Of a stretch of 64,000 bases of DNA, positions 22,897-31,297 are shown piece by piece (the first letter of the stretch is position 1; each line of letters begins with the position of its first letter). Both the position numbers and the translations under genes were made by a program. The notes beneath the pieces were generated by a model, which was given only the letters and a program-made list of their open reading frames with translations, did not search any database and was not told the origin of the DNA. The DNA lies in the NCBI RefSeq assembly GCF_051900535.1, contig NZ_JBHZGI010000006.1, positions 1 to 64,000 of the forward strand, in the 5' to 3' direction. The stretch is from Frateuria_A sp051900535. Lineage in GTDB: Bacteria > Pseudomonadota > Gammaproteobacteria > Xanthomonadales > Rhodanobacteraceae.

Positions 22897-23937
22897 TCAA
22901 GCCGCCCGCTCCCGGGCGAAGAACGTGGCGAATGCCTCGACCGTGCGGGCGATGCCGGCCTCGTCCACGTCGAGGTGCGTGACTAGCCGCAGCGTCGGCA
23001 GGTAGCCGATGCTGATGCGGACGTTGGCGTCGCGCAGGTGTGCATCCAGTTCGCGCAGGCGTTCGGTCGGCACTTCGACGAACACCATGTTGGTGTGCTG
23101 GCCCAACAGGCGCAGGCCGGGCACGGCTTCGAGCCGCCGTGCCAGCGTGGCGGCGCGGGCGTGGTCGTCGGCCAGCCGCGCGACATGATGATCCAGCGCA
23201 TGCAGGCCGGCCGCCGCCAGCATGCCGGCCTGGCGCCAACCGCCGCCGGTGACCTTGCGCCAGCGCCGCGCCTTGTCGATCAGTACCGACGAGCCGACCA
23301 GCACCGATCCGATCGGCGCGCCCAGGCCCTTGGAAAGACACACCGAGACGCTGTCGAAGAGCCCGGCGATTTCGCGCGCCGCCACGCCGGAGGCCACCGC
23401 GGCGTTGTACAGGCGGGCGCCGTCCAAATGAAAGGCAAGGCCGCGCTCGCGGGCGAAGTCATGCGCGGCGCGCAGGTAATCCATCGGCAGCACGCGGCCG
23501 TGCCAGGTATTTTCCAGCGCGAGCAGGCGCGTGCGGGCGAAATGGGGATCGACCGGCTTGATCGCCGCGCCTACCCGGTCCAGCGGCAGCGAACCGTCCG
23601 CATCCTGCACGATCGGTTGAGGCTGGATGGAACCGAGCACTGCCGCGCCGCCGCCTTCGAACTTGTAGGTGTGCGCGTCCATGCCCACGAGGTACTCGTC
23701 GCCGCGCTCGCAGTGCGACATCAACGCCAGCAGGTTGGACTGCGTGCCGCTGGGCACGAACAGCGCCGCCTCGAAGCCGAGTTCGCCGGCGAGGCGCTGC
23801 TGCAGCTGGTTGACGGTCGGATCCTCGCCGTAGACGTCGTCGCCCACCGGCGCGTCCAGCATCGCCGCACGCATGGCGGGCGTGGGCCTGGTTACCGTAT
23901 CGCTGCGCAGGTCGACCCAGTCCACGTTGCACCTCAT
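22897..23937 (-). CDS. ltaE: Low-specificity L-threonine aldolase
   Basis: The product is 346 residues, a PLP enzyme that splits L-threonine or allo-threonine into glycine and acetaldehyde. It has D-L-R-S-D-T-V-T-R-P-T at the start, G-D-D-V-Y-G-E-D-P-T, L-D-G-A-R-L-Y-N-A and S-K-G-L-G-A-P-I-G with the PLP lysine. The length is normal. It starts about 90 bases downstream of the tRNA-Lys gene on the same strand. Confidence 0.93.
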   Translation of the reverse strand: MRCNVDWVDLRSDTVTRPTPAMRAAMLDAPVGDDVYGEDPTVNQLQQRLAGELGFEAALFVPSGTQSNLLALMSHCERGDEYLVGMDAHTYKFEGGGAAVLGSIQPQPIVQDADGSLPLDRVGAAIKPVDPHFARTRLLALENTWHGRVLPMDYLRAAHDFARERGLAFHLDGARLYNAAVASGVAAREIAGLFDSVSVCLSKGLGAPIGSVLVGSSVLIDKARRWRKVTGGGWRQAGMLAAAGLHALDHHVARLADDHARAATLARRLEAVPGLRLLGQHTNMVFVEVPTERLRELDAHLRDANVRISIGYLPTLRLVTHLDVDEAGIARTVEAFATFFARERAA

Positions 23938-23994
23938 TCATCGCGGCAAAGAGGGGCAGCTTCGCGCGCGGCCCTGCGCGAGGCAAGCGGGCAC

Positions 23995-24017
23995 AAAAAA
24001 CCCGCGACGGGCGCGGG
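23995..24017 (-). terminator. Rho-independent terminator after tRNA-Lys
   Basis: On the minus strand, CCCGCG and CGCGGG form a six-bp stem with a 5-base loop, directly followed by six T. It lies six bases after the encoded CCA end. Confidence 0.85.
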
Positions 24018-24022
24018 CAGGA

Positions 24023-24098
24023 TGGTGGGTCGTCCGGGACTCGAACCCGGGACCAATAGATTAAAAGTCTACTGCTCTACCAACTGAGCTAACGACCC
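24023..24098 (-). tRNA. tRNA-Lys (anticodon TTT)
   Basis: The 76 bases fold into a normal cloverleaf on the minus strand. The acceptor GGGTCGT pairs with ACGACCC, the D-arm is AGCTCAGTTGGTAGAGC, the anticodon loop has CTTTTAA with TTT, the T-arm contains GGTTCGAGTCC, and CCA is encoded. The gene lies downstream of queC and the tol-pal genes, as tRNA-Lys often does in gammaproteobacteria. Confidence 0.97.
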
Positions 24099-24114
24099 AT
24101 CAAGCGAACGGGCG

Positions 24115-24143
24115 ATTTTAGGGTTTGCGTGCGGCCCGCACAA
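24115..24143 (-). promoter_or_regulatory. Probable promoter of tRNA-Lys
   Basis: TTGTGC (-35) and TAAAAT (-10) are separated by 17 bases on the minus strand, with the -10 box 17 bases before the mature 5' end. The string TAAAATCGCCCGTTCGC is also found upstream of aspS. Confidence 0.5.
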
Positions 24144-24235
24144 GCAAAGCGCCAGTCGCGCGGCTCCCGAAGGATAGGACTTAGCCCACTGCGGCTGAAG
24201 GAAGAGCGGTGGGGGCTGAACCTCACCCTGCGGAA

Positions 24236-24916
24236 TCAGGCATAGCGTGTGGGATCGGCGAGGCCAGCGGTGCGGAAGCCTTCGGCGCGCAGGTGGCAGG
24301 CGTCGCAGTGCCCGCAGGCGCGGCCCTGGGCATCGGCCCGGTAGCAGCTGACCGTCTGGGCGAAGTCGACATCCAGGCGCTGGCCCTCACGCGCGATGTC
24401 GGCTTTGCTCATGCGCATGAGCGGCGCGTGGATGCGCAACCCCGCACCTTCGACGCCGGCCTTGGTGGCGACGTTGGCCAGTTGCTCGAAGGCATCGATG
24501 AAGGCGGGGCGGCAGTCCGGGTAGCCGGAGTAGTCGACCGCGTTGACGCCGCAGAAGATGTCGTTGGCGCCGAGCACTTCGGCCCAACCCAGTGCGATCG
24601 ATAGCATGATCGTGTTGCGCGCCGGGACGTAGGTGACGGGAATGCCTTCGCCCCCCTGCTCGGGCACATCGATATCGGCGGTGAGTGCGGAACCACCGAT
24701 GCTGCGCAGGTCGACCTGGACGGTCTTGTGCGCGAGCGCGCCCATCGCATGCGCCACCCGTTCAGCCGCCTCCAGCTCGGAGCTGTGGCGCTGGCCGTAA
24801 GCGACGCTCAACGCGTGCACCGCGAAGCCGTGTTCGCGAGCGATGGCCAAGGTGACCGCCGAGTCCATGCCGCCGGAGACGAGCACGACGGCCTTGCGGA
24901 GAGTGATGTCTGACAT
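24236..24916 (-). CDS. queC: 7-cyano-7-deazaguanine synthase
   Basis: The product is 226 residues. It converts 7-carboxy-7-deazaguanine to preQ0 with ATP and ammonia in queuosine synthesis. The PP-loop S-G-G-M-D-S-A is at 14-20. The C-terminal C-x8-C-G-H-C-D-A-C cluster supplies the zinc cysteines. It follows queE, the previous step, on the same strand with about 100 bases between them. Confidence 0.95.
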   Translation of the reverse strand: MSDITLRKAVVLVSGGMDSAVTLAIAREHGFAVHALSVAYGQRHSSELEAAERVAHAMGALAHKTVQVDLRSIGGSALTADIDVPEQGGEGIPVTYVPARNTIMLSIALGWAEVLGANDIFCGVNAVDYSGYPDCRPAFIDAFEQLANVATKAGVEGAGLRIHAPLMRMSKADIAREGQRLDVDFAQTVSCYRADAQGRACGHCDACHLRAEGFRTAGLADPTRYA

Positions 24917-25021
24917 GGAACGGGATCCTTGCGTACGGCCGGTCACCGGCCGGATGGCGCTCGCGGCGCCACAGGCCACGGCGCGTTTACTCCACCCCTG
25001 AAGCTGGTCAGGGGAGCAGCG

Positions 25022-25705
25022 TCAGTGCCCGGCCGCGTCGTTCCAGAGCAGCTTGTGCAACTGCAACTGGAAGCGCACCGGCAGGCGGTCCTCGATGATC
25101 CACTCGGCCAGCTCGCGCGGCTGCACCGCGCCATGCACCGGCGAGAACAGCACCATGCACCGGCGGTCGAGCGCGTGCTCCGCCACGACGGAGCGCGCCC
25201 ATTCGTAGTCGAGGCGGCTGGCGATGACGATCTTGACCTGGTCGTGCGGCAGCAAGTGGTCGAGGTTGCCCCACAGGTTGCGCGCGCTCTCGCCCGAGTC
25301 GGGCGCCTTGAGGTCCATGACCTTGCGCACGCGCGGATCGACGGACGACACATCGAGCGCGCCGGAAGTCTCCAGCGAAACGTCGTAGCCGGCATCGCAC
25401 AGGCGGCGCAACAGGACCAGGCAGCGCTTCTGGGCCAGCGGCTCGCCGCCGGTTACGCAGACGTGGCGTGCACCATGGCGGGCGACCTCGGCGAGGATGT
25501 CGTCGATGGCGTGCCACTGTCCGCCGTGGAAGGAATATTCGGTGTCGCACCAGACGCAGCGCAGTGGGCAACCGGTGAGCCGAACGAACACGGTGCGCCA
25601 GCCGATCGCGTCGGCCTCGCCCTGGATCGAATGGAATATCTCGGTGATGCGCAGGCGTTCGGCCGGCACCGGCGCGACGGGCGTCTCGCCCGCGTCACTG
25701 CCCAT
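25022..25705 (-). CDS. queE: 7-carboxy-7-deazaguanine synthase
   Basis: The product is 227 residues, a radical SAM enzyme that makes 7-carboxy-7-deazaguanine from 6-carboxytetrahydropterin. The cluster motif C-P-L-R-C-V-W-C gives Cys46, Cys50 and Cys53, and T-G-G-E-P is the SAM-binding GGE segment. F-H-S-I-Q-G-E-A near the start is typical of QueE. It begins 11 bases after the cpoB stop, so it is the downstream part of the tol-pal transcript. Confidence 0.95.
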   Translation of the reverse strand: MGSDAGETPVAPVPAERLRITEIFHSIQGEADAIGWRTVFVRLTGCPLRCVWCDTEYSFHGGQWHAIDDILAEVARHGARHVCVTGGEPLAQKRCLVLLRRLCDAGYDVSLETSGALDVSSVDPRVRKVMDLKAPDSGESARNLWGNLDHLLPHDQVKIVIASRLDYEWARSVVAEHALDRRCMVLFSPVHGAVQPRELAEWIIEDRLPVRFQLQLHKLLWNDAAGH

Positions 25706-25715
25706 CACACGACCC

Positions 25716-26576
25716 TCAGCGGATCGCCGATTGCAGCTGCAGTCGGCGCAGACGTTCCTGCGCCAGGCTGGCGGCGCGGGAGTTGGGGTACTTGCTGGTG
25801 ACCTGTTCCAGCGTGGCCTTGCCCGCGTCGGCCTGCTTGAGCTCGAGCTGGCTGTAGCCAACCTTGAGCAGCGCGTCGGGCGCCTTCTCGCTCTGCGGGA
25901 ACTGGCTCAGCAGCCGCTGGAAGGCTTCCAGAGCCACCGGATAGTTCATGGTCACGTAGTAGGACTCGCCCAGCCAATACCAGGCGTTGGGCGTCAGCGA
26001 GGTGTCCGGATACTGCTGGATGAAGCTGCGGAAGCCGCGCGAGGCCTGCGCGTAGTCACCACCACGCAGCGCCTGGAAGGCGGTGTCGTAGGCGGCCTGT
26101 GCGTTGGCGTCGGGTGCGGCGGCAGGCGCGCTGCTGCCGTTGGGCGGCCCGGCGGCCGGCGCCTGTGCCGGATTGGCAGGGGTCGCCGCAGCAGCGGCCG
26201 AACCGGTGGATGCCGGGGCATTGCCCGCGGGTGTGGAATTCGTACCGGCGCCGTTGCCCTCGAGGCGGCCCAGCCGCGAATCGAGGTCGATGTACTGCGC
26301 CTTGTTCTTCTCTTCGAGCTGCTGCACGGTGTGCTGCAGTTCCTCGACCTGGCCCTGCAACTGCTGCACTTGCGACTGCAGCTGCTGCACCTGGTTGACC
26401 AGACTGGTGCCGCCCTGATTCTGGGCCTGCGCCTGTTGCTCCAGTCGCGCCACGCGGTCGGCGAGACTCAGGCGGGAATTCTGCGCGAAGGCCGGAGCGG
26501 CAATGAGCATGGCGGACGCAAACGCGCCCGCCATGCCGAGCCTGGCCGAAAAACGCTTAGCCAGTGCGCTCTTCAT
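25716..26576 (-). CDS. cpoB: Cell division coordinator CpoB (YbgF)
   Basis: The product is 286 residues with a signal peptide ending near A-P-A-F-A-Q. A glutamine-rich coiled coil (about 40-95, with repeating Q-Q-L-Q) is the trimerisation part, an Ala/Pro linker follows (about 108-155), and three TPR units make the C-terminus (D-T-A-F-Q-A-L-R-G-G-D-Y-A-Q-A ...). CpoB links peptidoglycan synthesis to Tol-driven outer-membrane constriction in the periplasm. Its ATG shares one base with the pal stop (TAATG). Confidence 0.94.
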   Translation of the reverse strand: MKSALAKRFSARLGMAGAFASAMLIAAPAFAQNSRLSLADRVARLEQQAQAQNQGGTSLVNQVQQLQSQVQQLQGQVEELQHTVQQLEEKNKAQYIDLDSRLGRLEGNGAGTNSTPAGNAPASTGSAAAAATPANPAQAPAAGPPNGSSAPAAAPDANAQAAYDTAFQALRGGDYAQASRGFRSFIQQYPDTSLTPNAWYWLGESYYVTMNYPVALEAFQRLLSQFPQSEKAPDALLKVGYSQLELKQADAGKATLEQVTSKYPNSRAASLAQERLRRLQLQSAIR

Positions 26577-27082
26577 TACTTCGCCGTGTAGACGATCTCG
26601 ACGCGACGGTTCTTGCTCCAGCAGTCCTCGTTGTGCTCACGGCACACCGGCTTTTCCTTGCCGTAGGAGATCACTTCGACCTGGCTGGCCGAGCCACCGT
26701 TGGCCTGCAGGGCGTCGGACACGGCATTGCCGCGGCGCTCGCCCAGGCCCAGGTTGTACTCGCGGGTGCCGCGCTCGTCGGTGTTGCCTTCCAGGCGGAT
26801 GTGCGACTCCGGGCGGTCCTGCATGTACTTGGCGTGGCACGCCATGATCTGCTGGAACTCCGGCTTGATCTCGGTCTTGTCGAAATCGAAATACACGACG
26901 CGCTGGCGCAGGCAGGCGTCGGTATCGAGGTCGGCCGGGGTGTACTTGTTGCTTTCCGGGGCCGGCTGGGTGGTCGGCTGCGGCTCCGGCTGCGGCTGCG
27001 GCTTGACTTCCTGCTTCTTCGAGCAAGCGGCTGCGCCGATGCAGAGCAGGGCGACCAGGGCGACGCGAGCGGTCTTATTCAT
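26576..27082 (-). CDS. pal: Peptidoglycan-associated lipoprotein
   Basis: The product is 168 residues with a lipoprotein signal (L-C-I-G-A-A-A-C, Cys20 modified) and a Pro/Gln linker. The OmpA-like peptidoglycan-binding domain has Y-F-D-F-D-K-T-E-I, L-E-G-N-T-D-E-R-G-T-R-E-Y-N and L-G-E-R-R-G. Pal anchors the outer membrane to the wall and binds TolB. Unusually, it has three extra cysteines in the domain (D-A-C-L, M-A-C-H, and the pair V-C-R-E-H-N-E-D-C). Confidence 0.95.
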   Translation of the reverse strand: MNKTARVALVALLCIGAAACSKKQEVKPQPQPEPQPTTQPAPESNKYTPADLDTDACLRQRVVYFDFDKTEIKPEFQQIMACHAKYMQDRPESHIRLEGNTDERGTREYNLGLGERRGNAVSDALQANGGSASQVEVISYGKEKPVCREHNEDCWSKNRRVEIVYTAK

Positions 27083-27258
27083 GGGTGACGTTCCTTCAAA
27101 ACGGGTTTGAGTTCCGACAGTCAATGACGATTGCGGTGTTGGGACAGTGATCGCCGGTGGTCCGGCTTGTTGTGTGACGCTTGGTGTTACCGCGGGCCAG
27201 TCGCTCCTCGCGCCCGGCAACCGTTGGCTGGACGCCTTTGGCTGCGCCCCGCCCTAAG

Positions 27259-27284
27259 CGAAATGGCGCCAAGGCGCCGTTTCG
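27259..27284. other. 12-bp inverted repeat between tolB and pal
   Basis: CGAAATGGCGCC and GGCGCCGTTTCG make a stem with a single G-T mismatch and a 2-base loop, in a 257-base gap otherwise without features. No T-run follows, so it is not a classic terminator. It could stabilise or attenuate the transcript between tolB and pal. Confidence 0.5.
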
Positions 27285-27339
27285 GCCCATTCCATGGGCA
27301 TTCCGCCGGAGCGCTCGCGCGCCCCAACGGACAAAAAAC

Positions 27340-28656
27340 TCAACGCTTCCGGTACGGACCCCAGGCCGGTTCGCGGACGTCCCCGTCGGACAGCACGAGG
27401 CGCTGGCGGACCTGGCCATCGGCCGAAACGGCATACAGCACGCCACGGCGACCTTCCGTGGCCGCGTACAACAGCATGCTGGCGTTCGGTGCGAAACTCG
27501 GGGAATCGTCAATCGGGCCGGGGGAGATGAAGCGCACCTGCCCACCCAGATTGCGATCCATAATGGCAATACGATACACGTTCCCATTGCCCTGCACCAT
27601 CGCGATCAGCTTGCCGTCGAAGCTGACATCGGCGTTGGCGTTGTTCTGCCCTTCGAAGCTGATGCGCGTGGGCGAGCCACCGCTGGCGGACATCTGGTAG
27701 ACCTGCGGCCGGCCGGAACGGTCGGACGTGAAGTAGAGGCTCTGCCCATCGGCCGACCAGGTCGGCTCGGTATCGATCGACAGGCTGTTGGTCAGGCGCG
27801 TTTCGTGGCGCGAGGCCATGTCGATCACGAAGATCTCGGGGTTGCCCACGTAGGACAGCGACACCGCCAACTTGCTGCCATCGGGCGACCAAGCCGGGGC
27901 GCCATTGATGCCCTTCTTGTGCGCCGCGACGAGCTGGCGCGCGCCGGTGGTGATGTCCTGCACATAGACCTGCGAGTTGCCACTCTCGAAGGAGACGTAG
28001 GCGATCTTGGTGCCGTCCGGCGACCAGGCCGGCGACAGCAGCGACTCGCGCGAGCGGGCCACCACTTGCGGGTTGTAGCCGTCCGAGTCGGCCACGATCA
28101 GCGAGTAGGTGGTGTTGTTGCCCAGGCCCACGGCGGTGACGTAGGCGACCCGGGTCCAGAAGGCGCCGCGCACGCCGGTGATCTTCTCGTAGATCTGGTC
28201 GGCGATCTGATGGGCGACGCCGCGCAAGTCGCCGGCCGGCGCGGTGAACGCCTGCGCCAGCAGGCTCTGCTGCTTGTTGACGTCCCACAGCTCGTACTCG
28301 ACCCGCAGCAGGCCGCCGCCGGCGTCGCTGATGCGACCGACCGTGATGTAGTCCTGCTTGAGCAGCCGCCAGGTCGGGAACTTGATGTCGGCGCCGCGCG
28401 AGGGCGACTCGACGATCTCGCTCTTGGCCAGCGCCCGGAACTTGCCCGAGCGGTTGAAATCGTTGCGGATGACGTCCGCCACGTCGGTCGGAAGCGGTGC
28501 GCCGCCGCTCTGCGCGAAGGGCACCACGACGATCGGGGTAGCCGTCTTGACGCCGCCGACGATGTCCACGTTGAGCGCCTGCGCACCCGCGGGTCCGGCG
28601 ACGAGGGCGCCCAGACACAGCACGGCAAGGGCGAAGAGCGTTTTCATTCTGGACAT
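27340..28656 (-). CDS. tolB: Tol-Pal system protein TolB
   Basis: The product is 438 residues with a signal peptide (L-F-A-L-A-V-L-C-L-G-A-L-V-A-G-P-A-G-A-Q-A). After an N-terminal alpha/beta domain come repeated propeller blades with S-P-D-G-T-K-I-A-Y and S-P-D-G-S-K-L-A-V. TolB is the periplasmic partner that Pal and TolA compete for. An ATG three codons in is an alternative start. The gene is seven bases after tolA. Confidence 0.96.
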   Translation of the reverse strand: MSRMKTLFALAVLCLGALVAGPAGAQALNVDIVGGVKTATPIVVVPFAQSGGAPLPTDVADVIRNDFNRSGKFRALAKSEIVESPSRGADIKFPTWRLLKQDYITVGRISDAGGGLLRVEYELWDVNKQQSLLAQAFTAPAGDLRGVAHQIADQIYEKITGVRGAFWTRVAYVTAVGLGNNTTYSLIVADSDGYNPQVVARSRESLLSPAWSPDGTKIAYVSFESGNSQVYVQDITTGARQLVAAHKKGINGAPAWSPDGSKLAVSLSYVGNPEIFVIDMASRHETRLTNSLSIDTEPTWSADGQSLYFTSDRSGRPQVYQMSASGGSPTRISFEGQNNANADVSFDGKLIAMVQGNGNVYRIAIMDRNLGGQVRFISPGPIDDSPSFAPNASMLLYAATEGRRGVLYAVSADGQVRQRLVLSDGDVREPAWGPYRKR

Positions 28657-28663
28657 GAATATC

Positions 28664-29605
28664 TCACTGCGGCCTGAAGGTAAGGGTCAGATCGCGGCTG
28701 AATACGCTCTCGAATCCCTTGTACGGCAAAGTCTTGGTCCTGAGCACGGCGTTTTCGATCGAGCGCTTGCCCGCATCGTCGTACGGGCAGCTCGGATCGA
28801 CCTTCGCACTCATCACATCGCCCCCTACCAACTGGACGATATGCACCTTGCACGGAACATCCGGCATGTTATCCGGACGTAACCAGTTGGGCGTGACCGC
28901 ATTCTGAATGGCCGCTGCATACTGGTCGGCCAGGGAGCTGTTCTGGGCGTTGTTGCCGGTCTGGCGCTGGGCCGCGTGTGGCACGTCGGGCAGGCCCGCG
29001 TCCTGCGCGTCCTTCAGGTCCTCCATCTGCTGCTTGGCCTGTTTGGCTCGGTTTTCCGCCTTCTGGCGCGCCGCGGCAGCTGCGTCCATCTTGGCAAACA
29101 GTTCGTCCAGCTGCTTCTTCTGCTCTTCCTTCTTCTTGGCCGCCTGGGCGTCCAGTTCGGCCTGGCGCTGGCGCTGCTTCTCTTCCTGTTCCTTCTTGGC
29201 CTCCTCGGCCTTCTCCAGCGCATCGGCCACGATCTTTTCCTGGTCGACGGTGTCCGGATGCTCGGGCGGCGGCGGTAGGGTCTTGATCTCCGGCGGCGGC
29301 GTTTTCACGTCCGGCGGCGTAACCGTCGGCGGCGGCGGGATCGTCGGCACCGGCTTGGCCTTCTTTTCGGCCTTCGGCGGCGGCGCGCCGGTGGGGCCGA
29401 TCAGCGTGGCCTCGATGACCGGGCCTTGCAGCTCCAGCGGCTTGGCGCAGGTGATCGGATTCCAGCCCGCCGGCAGGTGCAGCGCGCTGAACAGGCTTTC
29501 GTAGAACGAGCACGGCACGATCGCCAGCGCGAGAAAGCCGACGATGCCAAGGTGCAGGACGGCGGAAAGCAGGACCGCCGTGGAAGTGCCCTTATTTTCC
29601 CGCAT
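28664..29605 (-). CDS. tolA: Tol-Pal system protein TolA
   Basis: The product is 313 residues. One transmembrane helix (about 10-30) anchors it in the inner membrane. A proline-rich stretch (75-125) leads into a long Ala/Lys/Glu/Gln helix (about 125-205) that spans the periplasm. The C-terminal domain (230-313) has the TolA/TonB-like fold with two cysteines (V-P-C-K and P-S-C-P). The start overlaps the tolR stop by 14 bases. Confidence 0.94.
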   Translation of the reverse strand: MRENKGTSTAVLLSAVLHLGIVGFLALAIVPCSFYESLFSALHLPAGWNPITCAKPLELQGPVIEATLIGPTGAPPPKAEKKAKPVPTIPPPPTVTPPDVKTPPPEIKTLPPPPEHPDTVDQEKIVADALEKAEEAKKEQEEKQRQRQAELDAQAAKKKEEQKKQLDELFAKMDAAAAARQKAENRAKQAKQQMEDLKDAQDAGLPDVPHAAQRQTGNNAQNSSLADQYAAAIQNAVTPNWLRPDNMPDVPCKVHIVQLVGGDVMSAKVDPSCPYDDAGKRSIENAVLRTKTLPYKGFESVFSRDLTLTFRPQ

Positions 29606-30047
29606 TGCCCGCGCCCGACCCCTGCGGCTGGCTCATCAGGCCGACCTTGCTCACGCCGGCCTGCTGCAGGTCGGCCAGCACCTGGTAGACGCCGTCGTAC
29701 TTGCCTTCGCGGTCGCCGGCCACCAGCACGCTGATGTCCGGGTTGGCCTTGACGAAGGCGCCGACCTTGGCCTGCATGGTCGCCACGTCGACCGGCTCCT
29801 TCTTGGCCCCCTCCAGGGTCAGGTACAGGCTGCCGTCGGCATCGACCGAGACGATCACCGGGTTCTTCTTGTCGGCCATCGACCGGGCGTTGGCCTGGGG
29901 CAGGTTGACGTCGACGTTCGCGTTCATCATCGGCGCGGTGACCATGAAAATGATCAGCAGCACCAGCATCACGTCGATGTAGGGGACGACGTTGATCTCG
30001 GACTTGAGCTTCATGCGCTTGTGGCGCGCAGCGTTTCGCATGGCCAT
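29592..30047 (-). CDS. tolR: Tol-Pal system protein TolR (ExbD family)
   Basis: The product is 151 residues. A single transmembrane segment contains the proton-relay aspartate in P-Y-I-D-V-M-L-V-L-L-I-I-F-M-V-T. The periplasmic part has V-N-L-P-Q and ends in a Gly-rich tail. TolR forms with TolQ the proton-driven motor that energises TolA. It lies 13 bases after tolQ. Confidence 0.95.
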   Translation of the reverse strand: MAMRNAARHKRMKLKSEINVVPYIDVMLVLLIIFMVTAPMMNANVDVNLPQANARSMADKKNPVIVSVDADGSLYLTLEGAKKEPVDVATMQAKVGAFVKANPDISVLVAGDREGKYDGVYQVLADLQQAGVSKVGLMSQPQGSGAGNAGK

Positions 30048-30060
30048 GGGCTTGCCCTCG

Positions 30061-30747
30061 TCAGGCCACTTCGTCGGTCTGGATCTGCCGCTGCAGCACC
30101 GAGGAGAACTCTTCCTGGAACACTTCGTAGCGCGAGGCCACGCGCTCGACCTTGTTGGCGTAGCGGTTGTACGCCCACACCGCCGGGATCGCGGCGAACA
30201 GGCCCATGGCGGTGGCGATCAGCGCCTCGGAGATGTGCGGGGCGACCACTGCGATGGTGACGTCCTTGACCTCGCCCAGGCCCTGGAAGGCGCCCATGAT
30301 GCCCCACACGGTGCCGAACAGGCCGATGTACGGACTGATCGAACCGACGTTGGCGAGGAACTCCAGGTTGCGTTCGAGGCCACCGATCTCGCGGGTTCCG
30401 GCCACGCGCATGGCGCGTTCGGTGCCTTCCATCACCACGCGCATGTCGTGCGTCTTGCGCTGGCGCTGGCGGGCGAACTCGCGGAAGCCGGATTCGAAAA
30501 TCGTCTCCATGCCGCCGTTGTCGGCATTGCGGCCGCTGACCTCGCGGAACAACCCGGCCAGGTCGCCGCCGGACCAGAAGCGCTCCTCGAACGCCTCGGC
30601 GTTCTCCATCGCCGCCTTCATCTGCGAATACTTGCGGAGGATGATGACCCACGACAGGAAGGAGAACATCAGGAGCAGCAGCATCACCAGCTGCACGGGC
30701 AGGCTGGCCTCGGCGACCAGCTTGAAAATGTTCAATCCACCGTTCAT
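30061..30747 (-). CDS. tolQ: Tol-Pal system protein TolQ (ExbB/MotA family)
   Basis: The product is 228 residues with three transmembrane helices: one near the start, and two around 138-160 and 170-195 with the family signatures G-L-F-G-T-V-W-G-I-M and A-L-I-A-T-A-M-G-L-F-A-A-I-P-A-V. It is the motor subunit of the Tol-Pal complex in the inner membrane. It is the first tol gene after ybgC, in the usual order. Confidence 0.96.
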   Translation of the reverse strand: MNGGLNIFKLVAEASLPVQLVMLLLLMFSFLSWVIILRKYSQMKAAMENAEAFEERFWSGGDLAGLFREVSGRNADNGGMETIFESGFREFARQRQRKTHDMRVVMEGTERAMRVAGTREIGGLERNLEFLANVGSISPYIGLFGTVWGIMGAFQGLGEVKDVTIAVVAPHISEALIATAMGLFAAIPAVWAYNRYANKVERVASRYEVFQEEFSSVLQRQIQTDEVA

Positions 30748-30793
30748 GGCTTGGGGAGTCTCCGGGTGTGCTGCTTTAAAAGGCGGGCAAGTC

Positions 30794-31204
30794 TTAGGGG
30801 GCGAGGCCGGGAATGAGGTCGGCCGGGATCGGCGCCGGACGCATGCGGCTGAGGTCCACGCAGGCGACCCGCACCTGGGCGCGAACTAGCTCCGTGCCGT
30901 CCGCCCGGCCGATCGCTTGACTGAACAGGATACTGGCTGAACGCCATTCTTTGACGGCGACCGTCACTGCCAATTCATCATCCAGCAGGGCCGGCCGCAG
31001 GAAGTCCAGTTGCATGGAACGCACCATGAAGGCCAGGCCGGTCGCCTCGCGCAAGGCCGATTGGTCCACGCCTTGGGCGCGCAGCCACTCGCTGCGGGCG
31101 CGTTCCATGAAGCGCAGGTAGCTGGCGTGGTAGACCACGCCGCCGGCGTCGGTGTCTTCCCAGTAGACGCGGACAGGCCAGGTGAAGGTGGCGATCGAGG
31201 GCAT
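30794..31204 (-). CDS. ybgC: Tol-Pal-associated acyl-CoA thioesterase YbgC
   Basis: The product is 136 residues with a hot-dog fold. Y-W-E-D-T-D-A-G-G-V-V-Y-H holds the catalytic aspartate, followed by Y-L-R-F-M-E-R-A-R. It hydrolyses short-chain or ACP-bound acyl thioesters and is almost always the first gene of the tol-pal cluster. I started at ATG 31204, where the family begins. Confidence 0.93.
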   Translation of the reverse strand: MPSIATFTWPVRVYWEDTDAGGVVYHASYLRFMERARSEWLRAQGVDQSALREATGLAFMVRSMQLDFLRPALLDDELAVTVAVKEWRSASILFSQAIGRADGTELVRAQVRVACVDLSRMRPAPIPADLIPGLAP

Positions 31205-31297
31205 GATGGGAACAGCTCGCGTTTTGCGGAAAGCCCCGAGCATGCGTGTTGCCGCCGCCAGGTTCAAACCGCCATTCCAGGAGGATGCTTCGGCAGG

